DNA of 7,322 nt from contig JAZUAQ010000180.1 in NCBI GenBank assembly GCA_045638085.1, positions 1 to 7,322 of the forward strand, given 5' to 3'. The translations under genes and the position numbers were made by a program. Of this stretch, positions 1 to 6,756 are shown piece after piece; position 1 is the stretch's first letter, and every line of letters begins with the position of its first letter. Below the pieces are notes generated by a model. It made no database searches and had not been told where the DNA came from. It worked only from the letters and a program-made list of their open reading frames with translations. This DNA comes from SIG459 sp045638085. Lineage in GTDB: Bacteria > Bacillota > Clostridia > Oscillospirales > Oscillospiraceae.

Positions 1-73
1 CATATTTTCACCCACCGACCGCAGGGCCTGTGCGGCGAGGGGGGATGTTGTGGGGAAGGGAGTCCCCCAAAGG

Positions 74-97
74 GGGGGCGAGGAAAGCCCCCTTTTT
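74..97 (+). terminator. Terminator-like hairpin with T tract
   Basis: GGGGGC (74-79) pairs with GCCCCC (87-92) around a 7-base loop and is followed by five T (93-97). AAA at 69-71 can extend the pairing with TTT at 93-95 if two G are bulged. It has the form of a plus-strand rho-independent terminator and could end a gene lying to the left of the window. It may equally be one piece of the repeated palindromic element around it. Confidence 0.4.
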
Positions 98-175
98 AGA
101 AACTCTGCCTCGTACTGTTTCGCTGCGGTCAAGACCGTTCCCTACAAGAGAGCGGCGACTTCCAATACCTCCGTA

Positions 176-199
176 GGGGCGGACCGATGTGTCCGCCCC
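176..199. repeat. GC-rich inverted repeat
   Basis: GGGGCGGAC (176-184) and GTCCGCCCC (191-199) form a perfect 9-bp stem around the 6-base loop CGATGT. No T tract follows on either strand, so it is not a standard terminator. The GC-rich stem with a short loop resembles REP-type intergenic palindromes. That it is dispersed in the genome is inference. Confidence 0.6.
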
Positions 200-223
200 T
201 TCAGCGCAAGGCATAATCCCCCA

Positions 224-258
224 GTCTGCGAAGCAGACAGCCCCCTTTGCAAGGGGGC
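224..258. repeat. Tandem pair of hairpins
   Basis: Two hairpins abut. GTCTGC (224-229) pairs with GCAGAC (233-238) around loop GAA. GCCCCCTT (240-247) pairs with AAGGGGGC (251-258) around loop TGC. The second has a strong stem but no uninterrupted T tract on either side (CTTTAAGTT follows on the plus strand). It could act as a weak 3' end or RNA-stabilising structure for the minus-strand NUDIX transcript, whose stop codon is at 306-308. Confidence 0.55.
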
Positions 259-282
259 CTTTAAGTTACGCTTCCGCGAGAC

Positions 283-298
283 GCGATGCCCGCATCGC
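283..298. repeat. Small hairpin at the 3' end of the NUDIX gene
   Basis: GCGATG (283-288) pairs with CATCGC (293-298) around CCCG, only 7 bases past the stop codon of the minus-strand NUDIX gene. No T tract follows on the minus strand, so a terminator role is not supported by sequence alone. Confidence 0.35.
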
Positions 299-305
299 TC
301 TGCTT

Positions 306-803
306 TCACGCCTCTCTCGGCACTCTCTCGTCCGTTACAATATGCTCAAGGGCGCTGTGCTCTTCCGTCAGATAGGCCTTCAAAAACGCAGGATAGGCCT
401 TGTGCTTATCAAGCTCAGCAATAGGTATCCAACGCATTTCCTCTTTCAATCCGTGCATAGTGACACTGTTTCCGCAAATATCCTTCGTTCCCCGAGGCTT
501 CATCAGGAAATAAAAACAAATCTCGTGGCACTCCATGCCTTCCAATGTGCCGTGGCTCTCATTGAAGAAGTTTTCGTGGATGACGGCCATACGGTCTATG
601 CTGTAATGCACTCCGGTCTCTTCAAAAACTTCCCGTATAACGGCATCCTCCGCTCTTTCTCCGTGTTGCACTCCGCCACCAACGGAATACAGATAATCGT
701 CCTTTCCATTGCAGGCAAAAAGCACGCTCTCGTCCTCAACAATGATTGCCGCTGCGCGGTATCGAAACCATTTGTTATCTTTTAAAAATCCGCAATCGGT
801 CAT
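306..803 (-). CDS. NUDIX hydrolase (MutT-like), substrate unknown
   Basis: This 165-residue protein is probably a cytosolic NUDIX hydrolase, a family that splits nucleoside diphosphates linked to another group (X) using Mg2+. The full Nudix box G-x5-E-x7-REUxEExGU is present at residues 43-65: G43, E49, then REVFEETGV at 57-65, with metal-binding glutamates E58, E61 and E62. An N-terminal strand (FRYRAAAIIV) precedes it, and a W-hydrophobic-P element (MRWIPI) follows towards the C-terminus, as usual in the fold. The length is normal for a single-domain member. The ATG at 803-801 is preceded on the minus strand by AAGGGG with 7-base spacing. The gene diverges from glgB and ends beside the palindrome-rich region. 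The substrate cannot be read from the sequence; a housekeeping nucleotide-cleaning role is only one possibility. Confidence 0.9.
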   Translation of the reverse strand: MTDCGFLKDNKWFRYRAAAIIVEDESVLFACNGKDDYLYSVGGGVQHGERAEDAVIREVFEETGVHYSIDRMAVIHENFFNESHGTLEGMECHEICFYFLMKPRGTKDICGNSVTMHGLKEEMRWIPIAELDKHKAYPAFLKAYLTEEHSALEHIVTDERVPREA

Positions 804-833
804 CCTCTTTCCCCTTTCTCAATTCTTAGCTGC

Positions 834-863
834 ATTATACTGCCTCCACCCCTCTGCAAACAA
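834..863 (-). promoter_or_regulatory. Candidate promoter of the NUDIX gene
   Basis: Read on the minus strand, a perfect TATAAT (-10; plus coordinates 839-834) lies 18 bases downstream of TTGTTT (-35; 863-858), which matches the consensus at only three positions. The -10 is 30 bases upstream of the ATG at 803, leaving room for a short leader with the SD sequence. The -10 is convincing and the -35 is weak. Confidence 0.6.
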
Positions 864-900
864 CATATAATCCGCCCCTGAGAGGATAATTTTGCGTTTT

Positions 901-929
901 TTTACTGTTAATTTACACAGCTTTATGAT
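901..929 (+). promoter_or_regulatory. Candidate promoter of the glg operon
   Basis: TTTACT (901-906, 4 of 6 to consensus) and TATGAT (924-929, 5 of 6) are separated by exactly 17 bases. They sit in the AT-rich stretch upstream of glgB, giving a leader of about 30 bases. This forms a divergent pair with the NUDIX promoter, the two -10 boxes being about 85 bases apart. Other AT-rich hexamers nearby, such as TATAAG at 932-937, make the exact choice uncertain. No clear operator palindrome was seen between the two. Confidence 0.5.
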
Positions 930-968
930 AATATAAGATTTAACAACAGTGAATTGGGGGGACGAAAC

Positions 969-2846
969 TTGAAAAAACTCTTTTCTTCCGCCGAGGTGCT
1001 GCCCGCAGAGTTCCTGCGAGGAAGATCCCTTAACGCTTACGAATATTTCGGAAGCCACTTTATGCCCGACGGGCGCTGCCGCTTCACAGTATGGGCGCCT
1101 AACGCAAAGTCCGTGAGCCTTGTGGGTCAGTTCAACAACTGGCAGGTGGGTGCAACTCCTATGTATCGCCAAAGCAGCGGTGAATGGACCTGCACCATAG
1201 AAGGCATCACTCAGGGCGAAATTTATAAATATGCCATCACTTGGCATAATGGCAAGGTCGTTCTCAAGGCCGACCCCTATGCTTTCCATGCCGAGACCGG
1301 TCCGGGCACGGGCAGCAAGGTCTGGGATCTGGGAGGCCACAGCTGGAGCGACGGACGCTATCTCGCCGCCAGAAAGAAAAAGGATTTCCTCACCCGCCCT
1401 GTCAGCGTTTATGAGCTTCATATGGGCGCATGGAAAAAGGGCGAGGACGAGATTTATCCCAACTATCGCGCCGTTGCCGACGCTCTTGCAGAATACTGCC
1501 TCGATATGGGCTACACCCACATTGAGCTTATGCCCGTAACCGAATATCCCTATCCCCCCAGCTGGGGCTATCAGGTGACAGGTTACTTTGCCCCCACCAG
1601 CCGCTACGGCACTCCTCAGGACTTCATGTATTTTGTGGACCGTATGCATAAAGCAGGCATAGGCGTCATCATCGACTGGGTTCCCGCCCACTTCCCCAAG
1701 GATGCCCACGGTCTGGGTATGTTTGACGGCACACCCACCTACGAGCGTGACAATGAGAAGATGGCCAACCATCCCGAATGGGGCACCCTCATTTTCGATT
1801 ATCAGAAAGCTCCCGTAAAGAGCTTCCTCCTCTCCTCCGCCGCCTTCTTCATGGATGTTTACCACATTGACGGCATCCGCGTTGACGCGGTGAGCAGCAT
1901 GCTCTATCTCAGCTACGCAAGAAACGGCGATTACCTCCCCAACATCAACGGGGGAGATATCTGTCTGGGCGCAGTGGAATTCCTCAAAGATCTCACCACC
2001 CTCATCCGCAGCAGAGGCGGCATAAGCATAGCTGAGGAGGCCACCACCTATCCCGGCATCACAAAGCCCATTGCCGAAGGCGGCATAGGCTTTGATATGA
2101 AGTGGGATATGGGCTTCATGCACGACACCCTCGATTATATGAAGCTTGATCCCATCTACCGCCGCTACAACCACAACAAGCTCACCTTCTCCATGATGTA
2201 CGCATTCTCCGAGCGCTATATGCTGGCCTTCTCCCACGATGAGGTTGTGCACGGAAAATGCTCCATGCTCAACAAGATGAGCGGTCTTTATAACGATAAA
2301 TTCGCAAACCTCCGCTGCCTGCTGGCTTATCAGTACGGCCACCCCGGAAAGAAGCATAACTTCATGGGCACAGAAATTGCCCAGTTCATAGAGTTTGACG
2401 AAAAGCGTCAGGTGGACTGGTTTTTGCTGGATTATCCCAAACATATTGAGATGCAGCGCTTTGTCCGTGAGCTCAACCGCATCTACCGCTCCCGCAATGC
2501 GCTCTTCGAAAACGAGGTGAACTGGGAGGGCTTCAAGTGGCTGAACGTGAACGATGCTGACAGAAGCTGCCTCTGCTTTATGCGCAGCTCCTTCAGCGGC
2601 GAGAAAATCGTCTGCGCCTTCAACTTCACCCCCAGAGATTGGGAGCTGCAGGTTGGTCTCCCCGAAAAAGGACGCCTCTGGCTTGTGCTCAACAGCGACG
2701 AGCACCGCTTCGGCGGCACGGGAATGGATATCCCAAGGCAGCTTAGCAGCAGCGGCAAGCCCTTTGCCGAACATCCCGACTCCGCATTCCTGAAACTCCC
2801 CCCGCTCAGTGCGGTTTACTACACATATAAGGAGGACAAAAAGTGA
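969..2846 (+). CDS. glgB: 1,4-alpha-glucan branching enzyme (GH13_9)
   Basis: GlgB cuts an alpha-1,4 glucan chain and rejoins it as an alpha-1,6 branch during cytosolic glycogen synthesis. With the TTG at 969 the protein has 625 residues, typical of the shorter Firmicute form lacking the extra N-terminal domain of the E. coli enzyme. A CBM48-like domain spans about 25-120 (FTVWAPNA, VGQFNNW). The (beta/alpha)8 barrel carries the GlgB signatures: DWVPAHF (236-242), GIRVDAVSSMLY with nucleophile D306, AEEATTYP (355-362) with the acid glutamate E356 by family alignment, and SHDEVVHGK (422-430) with D424. An all-beta C-terminal domain ends in YYTYKEDKK. The TTG was chosen because GGGGGG (956-961) lies 7 bases ahead. 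The in-frame TTG at 954 overlaps that SD and has none of its own. The stop overlaps the next gene start by 4 bases, so the two are probably translationally coupled. Confidence 0.95.
   Translation: MKKLFSSAEVLPAEFLRGRSLNAYEYFGSHFMPDGRCRFTVWAPNAKSVSLVGQFNNWQVGATPMYRQSSGEWTCTIEGITQGEIYKYAITWHNGKVVLKADPYAFHAETGPGTGSKVWDLGGHSWSDGRYLAARKKKDFLTRPVSVYELHMGAWKKGEDEIYPNYRAVADALAEYCLDMGYTHIELMPVTEYPYPPSWGYQVTGYFAPTSRYGTPQDFMYFVDRMHKAGIGVIIDWVPAHFPKDAHGLGMFDGTPTYERDNEKMANHPEWGTLIFDYQKAPVKSFLLSSAAFFMDVYHIDGIRVDAVSSMLYLSYARNGDYLPNINGGDICLGAVEFLKDLTTLIRSRGGISIAEEATTYPGITKPIAEGGIGFDMKWDMGFMHDTLDYMKLDPIYRRYNHNKLTFSMMYAFSERYMLAFSHDEVVHGKCSMLNKMSGLYNDKFANLRCLLAYQYGHPGKKHNFMGTEIAQFIEFDEKRQVDWFLLDYPKHIEMQRFVRELNRIYRSRNALFENEVNWEGFKWLNVNDADRSCLCFMRSSFSGEKIVCAFNFTPRDWELQVGLPEKGRLWLVLNSDEHRFGGTGMDIPRQLSSSGKPFAEHPDSAFLKLPPLSAVYYTYKEDKK
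2829..2835 (+). promoter_or_regulatory. Ribosome binding site fixing the GTG start of the fusion gene
   Basis: AAGGAGG lies inside the last codons of glgB, 7 bases before GTG at 2843-2845. The GTG overlaps the glgB stop as GTGA (2843-2846). The SD is near-perfect and settles the start choice for the next gene. Confidence 0.85.
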
Positions 2847-5800
2847 ACGCTGAACTTGAAAAGCTGCTGGAATTAAAAGGACGCAGCAGCCTTCCCAAAG
2901 TACTTCTGGCAGCAGCCGAATGCTCCCCCCTATCCAAGACCGGAGGTCTTGCAGATGTTGCAGGCGCTCTCCCCAAGAGTCTCAACGCCCTTGGCTTTGA
3001 CACCCGCGTCATCACCCCCTACCACCGCTGCGTAAAGGAAAAATTCGCTGACCGCGTGGAACATATTACCGAATTTTACGTCAATCTCGGTTGGAGACGC
3101 CAGTATGCGGGTCTTGAAAAGCTCACCCTCGGCGAGCTTACTATATACCTTATCGACAGCGAATATTATTTCGGCGACAAGATTTATCGCGGCGGCCTTG
3201 CAGAAGGCGAGCAGTATGCCTTCTTCCAGCGCGCGGTTCTGGAGGCTATCCCCTATCTGGACTTTGTCCCCGAGGTTATCCACTGCAACGACTGGCACAC
3301 CGCCTTCATCCCCTTCATGCTGAAGACTCAGTATTACGACAAGATGCAGGCAAACATCAAGACTGTTTTCTCCATCCACAACATAGCCTTCCAGGGTCAG
3401 TTTGGCTTCGACTTTGTTGCCGACTTCCTCAGCGTGGACAGCTATTGGTATAACCATTTCTGCATTGAGCACAACGGCTGCGTCAACTTTATGAAGAGCG
3501 CCTGCGTATATGCAGACAAGATTAACACCGTCAGCCCCAGTTATGCCGAAGAAATCAAGACCCTCCGCTTCAGCGAGGGTATGCATGAGCCCCTCATCTA
3601 TCGCGGCAATGACCTGAGCGGCATTATCAACGGTCTGGACATTGAGGTTTTCAACCCCGAAACCGACAGCGAGCTCCCCTTCAACTTCTCCGCAAACGAC
3701 CTTGGCGGCAAGGCAGGCTGCAAGCTTGCCCTCATCGAGGAACTGGGTCTGGAGATCGAGCACGATACCCCCATCGTTGCCATGGTCACCCGCATGACCA
3801 GCCAGAAGGGCTTTGACATTGTTCTGGAAGCTATCGACGGCATTGTTGCCTCCGGCGCCGCCTTCGTGCTTCTGGGTTCCGGTGACAGCAGATACGAAAA
3901 GGCCATGCGCGAGTGCGAAATGCGCCATCGCGGCAAGGTCTGCGCCTATATCGGCTACAGCGAGGCTCTCAGCCGCCGCATTTATGCAGGCGCTGACTTC
4001 CTGCTGATGCCCTCCGCCTTTGAGCCCTGCGGCCTCAGCCAGATGATAGCAATGCGCTACGGCACTCTCCCCATCGTCCACGAGGTTGGCGGTCTGCGTG
4101 ACACCGTCCAGGCTTATAACGCCTTTACCGGTGAAGGCAACGGCTTCTCCTTCGAGGAATACAGCGGCGAGATGCTTCTCAAAGCCGTGCGCTTCGCCCT
4201 TGAAACCTGCTCCGATCCCGAAACGCATGAGCATATCCGCTCCAACGCAATGAACACCGATTTCGGCTTCGGACCTTCCGCCGTGGAATATGGAAAGCTC
4301 TTTGTCTCCATACTCCCCGAAATTGCCGCTGAATTCGAACACGACCCTTTTGAGGAAGTCTGCCGCATGCCTCTCGGCGCTCTGACCTGCGGACAGACGG
4401 TTAAACTAAGTATAAAAGCGCCGGATACCGCCGAAAGCGTACGCCTTGCCATCGGCGGTGGGGATTATGAAATGAGCCGTAATGGCAATCGTTTTGAGGT
4501 GGAGTTCACCACCCCCGAAAATCCCATTGTCCTTTGGTATCATTTCGAAGTGGACGGAAAGTTCTGCTTCGGTCCCCAGGGTCTGCGCAGCGGCCACGCA
4601 GGAGATTGGCAGATGACGGTTTATGCCGCCGATTTCGAAACTCCCAAGTGGTTTGAAGGCAAGACCATGTACCAGATTTTCCCCGACCGCTTTGCCCGGG
4701 GCGGCAAGTCTGCCGAAAAGGGCATCGCCTACCACCGCGAGGCGGGAAGAGATATTGAATTCCACGAGGAGTGGAGCGAGTCCGTCAAGTGGCAGCCCAG
4801 CCGCGGCAAGCGCTTCTATGCCCCCAACGATTTCTACGGCGGCACCCTGCAGGGCATCACGGAAAAACTGGATTACCTCAAGGAGCTTGGTGTTGACGTC
4901 ATCTACCTCAATCCCATTTTTGAGGCTGACTCCAACCACCGCTATAACACGGGCGACTATAAGAAAATAGACCCTATCCTCGGCACTCTCAATGACTTCA
5001 AAAAGCTTTGCGACGCAGCCGAGAGCAAAGATATGCGCATCATCCTTGACGGCGTGTTCTCCCACACGGGCGATGACAGCATCTATTTCAATAAGTATGG
5101 CCGCTATGGCGGTGTGGGCGCCTATCAGAATGTGGACAGTCCCTACCATTCCTGGTTCTGCTTCAAGGATTTCCCCGATAAATACCGCTGCTGGTGGAAC
5201 TTTGAGTCCCTCCCCGAGGTTGAAGAGCACGACAAGGCTTGGCAGGACGCCATAATCTCCGGACGCTACAGCGTTGTAAAAACCTGGCTGCGCCGCGGCG
5301 CAGGCGGCTGGCGTCTTGACGTTGCCGACGAGCTTCCCGATGATGTTATCGAGCTTATCCGCTCTTCCGCAAAGAGCGAAAACAGCGAAGCCCTCATTCT
5401 GGGCGAGGTCTGGGAGGATGCCACCACCAAAAAGAGCTATGACTGCGACAGAACCTATGCCCTCGGCAAGGCTCTGGACACCGTTATGAACTATCCCCTC
5501 CGCAAGGCTCTTGTGGATTTCGCTCTGGGCAGCGCCGATGCGGAGGCAACCCGCGCCTTCCTCATGGGTCAGAAGCTCAATTATCCCGCTCCTATGTACC
5601 GCTGCCTTATGAATCTTCTGGGCAGCCATGACACCGCCCGAATCCGCAGCGTTCTGGGTCTTGGCCATGACGGCGGCGGAATGGAAAGAGCAGAGCAGGC
5701 AAAGCAGACTCTCACTCCTGAGCAAAATGACCGCGCCCGTCTGCTCCAGCATCTTTGCGCCGCTATAATCTTCGCGCTCCCCGGTATGCCCTGCATCTAC

Positions 5801-6160
5801 TACGGCGACGAAGAGGGTATGAAGGGTCTCCGCGACCCCTTCTGCCGCGCCCCCTATGTGAAGCAGGAAAAGGACACCCGCGAGTGGTATAGTTTCCTTG
5901 CCAATCTTCGCCGCGACAGCAGCGCCCTCTCTCATGGTGATGTTGCCTTTGCCGCCCCCGACGAGGATTGCCTCTGCATCCTTCGCTTCGACGGAAAGGA
6001 AAGCTATGTCTGCTGTGTCAACAGAGGCTGGGATGCCAAGAGACTTCGCATCACTCCCGACATATTCTCAGGCGCTTACCGCAGCGCTATCGAGGGAAGC
6101 TTCGAAGCTTTCGACGTATATATGGATAAGCTCAGCGCACAGATTATAAAGGTGGGATAA
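2843..6160 (+). CDS. Fusion protein: glycogen synthase (GT5) plus neopullulanase-like alpha-amylase (GH13)
   Basis: This is one uninterrupted 1105-residue frame. Residues about 18-490 form a complete ADP-glucose-type GlgA: KTGGLADV (32-39), HCNDWHT (147-153), HNIAFQG (179-185), TRMTSQKG (316-323; R317 and K322 contact the donor phosphates), PSAFEPCGLSQ (390-400, catalytic E394) and GGLRDTV (416-422). A short acidic linker (about 491-507) follows. A beta-rich N-domain, CBM34-like in position (about 508-600), leads into a GH13 barrel (about 605-1010). The barrel has LNPIFEADSNHRYNTGDY (689-706), DGVFSH (736-741), GWRLDVADE with nucleophile D826, LGEVWED with acid E855 and GSHD with D930. A beta C-terminal domain ends the protein. 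The style resembles GH13_20/GH13_39 neopullulanases and cyclomaltodextrinases. No signal peptide or membrane segment is seen, so it should be cytosolic. GlgA alone is normally about 480 residues. The GT5 half is very probably a real synthase. The exact GH13 specificity (alpha-1,4, alpha-1,6 or both) is not readable. Confidence 0.93.
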   Translation: MNAELEKLLELKGRSSLPKVLLAAAECSPLSKTGGLADVAGALPKSLNALGFDTRVITPYHRCVKEKFADRVEHITEFYVNLGWRRQYAGLEKLTLGELTIYLIDSEYYFGDKIYRGGLAEGEQYAFFQRAVLEAIPYLDFVPEVIHCNDWHTAFIPFMLKTQYYDKMQANIKTVFSIHNIAFQGQFGFDFVADFLSVDSYWYNHFCIEHNGCVNFMKSACVYADKINTVSPSYAEEIKTLRFSEGMHEPLIYRGNDLSGIINGLDIEVFNPETDSELPFNFSANDLGGKAGCKLALIEELGLEIEHDTPIVAMVTRMTSQKGFDIVLEAIDGIVASGAAFVLLGSGDSRYEKAMRECEMRHRGKVCAYIGYSEALSRRIYAGADFLLMPSAFEPCGLSQMIAMRYGTLPIVHEVGGLRDTVQAYNAFTGEGNGFSFEEYSGEMLLKAVRFALETCSDPETHEHIRSNAMNTDFGFGPSAVEYGKLFVSILPEIAAEFEHDPFEEVCRMPLGALTCGQTVKLSIKAPDTAESVRLAIGGGDYEMSRNGNRFEVEFTTPENPIVLWYHFEVDGKFCFGPQGLRSGHAGDWQMTVYAADFETPKWFEGKTMYQIFPDRFARGGKSAEKGIAYHREAGRDIEFHEEWSESVKWQPSRGKRFYAPNDFYGGTLQGITEKLDYLKELGVDVIYLNPIFEADSNHRYNTGDYKKIDPILGTLNDFKKLCDAAESKDMRIILDGVFSHTGDDSIYFNKYGRYGGVGAYQNVDSPYHSWFCFKDFPDKYRCWWNFESLPEVEEHDKAWQDAIISGRYSVVKTWLRRGAGGWRLDVADELPDDVIELIRSSAKSENSEALILGEVWEDATTKKSYDCDRTYALGKALDTVMNYPLRKALVDFALGSADAEATRAFLMGQKLNYPAPMYRCLMNLLGSHDTARIRSVLGLGHDGGGMERAEQAKQTLTPEQNDRARLLQHLCAAIIFALPGMPCIYYGDEEGMKGLRDPFCRAPYVKQEKDTREWYSFLANLRRDSSALSHGDVAFAAPDEDCLCILRFDGKESYVCCVNRGWDAKRLRITPDIFSGAYRSAIEGSFEAFDVYMDKLSAQIIKVG
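6151..6156 (+). promoter_or_regulatory. Ribosome binding site of the thioesterase gene
   Basis: GGTGGG overlaps the last codons of the fusion gene and sits 8 bases ahead of ATG at 6165. This supports that start and placement in the same operon. No promoter is visible between the two genes, which are 4 bases apart. Confidence 0.6.
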
Positions 6161-6164
6161 GAAT

Positions 6165-6602
6165 ATGAACGAAAAACAGCTTCATATGGAAGAGAGCATC
6201 CGAGCCTTTGTGGATAAAATCAACGCCGAGCAGGCCGACACCATCATCGGCATGCTCCACCCCCGCTTCGTTGAATGTTCCGCAGAAGAGGCCTCTCTCA
6301 CCATGGCTTACCCCGCAATGGCCTGGGAGCGCAACCCCCTCAATGTCATGCAGGGCGGCGTTGTTGCCACCATTCTGGATTTCTCCATCGCCTGCCTTGC
6401 CGTTTACTACGGCGGCGACAAGGCCGTCACCGTGTCTCTCCAGACAAGCTACCTCCGCGGCTGCCCCATTGACGGCACTTTGGTAGTAAAGGTGAAGGCC
6501 ACCAAGGCGGGACGAACTATGATACATGCCTATTCCGAATGCTGGGAAGAAAAAACTCCCGACAAACTGGTTGCCACCAGCGTCGGCGTGTATTACGCAT
6601 AA
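6165..6602 (+). CDS. PaaI-like hotdog-fold thioesterase family protein
   Basis: This 145-residue protein has the pattern of the PaaI/YdiI branch of hotdog thioesterases, small oligomeric cytosolic enzymes that hydrolyse acyl-CoA thioesters. An N-terminal helix is followed by strands with R56-N57-P58. Then comes the central-helix motif MQGGVVATILDFS (62-74), with D72 at the usual catalytic acid position. The sheet strands AVTVSLQTSYLR and GTLVVKVKATKAGRTMIHAYSECW follow, ending in ATSVGVYYA. The family usually has HGG at the start of the central helix. Here residue 63 is glutamine, giving QGG, which may alter catalysis or substrate. The gene starts 4 bases after the synthase-amylase fusion and is followed by a terminator, so it is the last gene of the glycogen operon. 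I see no direct biochemical link to glycogen. The fold assignment is firm and the substrate is unknown. Confidence 0.87.
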   Translation: MNEKQLHMEESIRAFVDKINAEQADTIIGMLHPRFVECSAEEASLTMAYPAMAWERNPLNVMQGGVVATILDFSIACLAVYYGGDKAVTVSLQTSYLRGCPIDGTLVVKVKATKAGRTMIHAYSECWEEKTPDKLVATSVGVYYA

Positions 6603-6610
6603 GGCTTTTA

Positions 6611-6642
6611 AGAACCATCGGCTAAGCCGATGGTTCTTTTTT
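6611..6642 (+). terminator. Rho-independent terminator of the glg operon
   Basis: AGAACCATCGGC (6611-6622) pairs perfectly with GCCGATGGTTCT (6626-6637) around loop TAA, and T runs through 6642. It starts 9 bases after the thioesterase stop. The other strand lacks a long T tract, so it acts mainly on plus-strand transcripts. Confidence 0.93.
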
Positions 6643-6694
6643 CTTCACCGCTTTTCATCGCGTTAAATTGATAAAAAATTATGTTCATTTCCCC

Positions 6695-6723
6695 TTGTAT
6701 TTTACTTGTCCGTACATTATAAT
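6695..6723 (+). promoter_or_regulatory. Promoter of the aminotransferase gene
   Basis: TTGTAT (6695-6700) and a perfect TATAAT (6718-6723) are separated by 17 bases, a good sigma-70/SigA-type match. It lies between the operon terminator and the next start codon at 6757. The predicted leader is about 27 bases. Confidence 0.75.
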
Positions 6724-6756
6724 GAGTTCCAATCCCATGGAAAGCGAGGCCCTTAA

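Larger units (their letters stand above)
1..305. other. Gene-free intergenic region rich in short palindromes
   Basis: I see no credible coding sequence in these 305 bases. Open frames exist on both strands, but their translations have no family character and no good ribosome binding site. The stretch instead carries at least six perfect or near-perfect inverted repeats: 52-67, 74-92, 126-137, 176-199, 224-258 and 283-298. Several share runs of G or C. The 9-mer GCCCCCTTT occurs at both 87-95 and 240-248. It lies just downstream of the minus-strand NUDIX gene. Dense palindromic intergenic DNA of this style is, to my recollection, common in Oscillospiraceae genomes, but I cannot confirm copy number here. 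Confidence 0.6.

Noticed and set aside
52..298. CRISPR array
   Set aside because: The repeats are inverted, differ in sequence and have no regular spacing of direct repeats and spacers.
8..785. Small open frames at 8-214 (minus), 50-424 (plus) and 189-785 (plus)
   Set aside because: The first two translate the palindromic repeat region. The third and the end of the second run antisense to the NUDIX gene. None has a supported ribosome binding site or domain.
819..2774. 651-codon open frame antisense to glgB
   Set aside because: It is a shadow of the GC-biased codon use of glgB. The translation is low in complexity (rich in A, E, G, H, V), resembles no family, and overlaps a certain gene along its whole length.
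2843..2930. Signal peptide on the fusion protein
   Set aside because: The N-terminus (MNAELEKLLELKGRSSLPK) is charged and has no hydrophobic core. The next hydrophobic stretch is the first beta strand of GlgA.
4320..4380. Possible frameshift or lost stop making an artificial fusion at the GT5-GH13 joint
   Set aside because: Both halves are in the same frame, the linker is in normal codons, and no SD plus start codon sits at the natural domain boundary near residue 500. The read-through looks genuine, although raw reads would settle it.
2930..5935. Long antisense open frames (2930-4342 and 4406-5935) opposite the synthase-amylase gene
   Set aside because: They have the same shadow composition and no family motifs, and they lie opposite well-conserved catalytic regions that constrain the plus strand.
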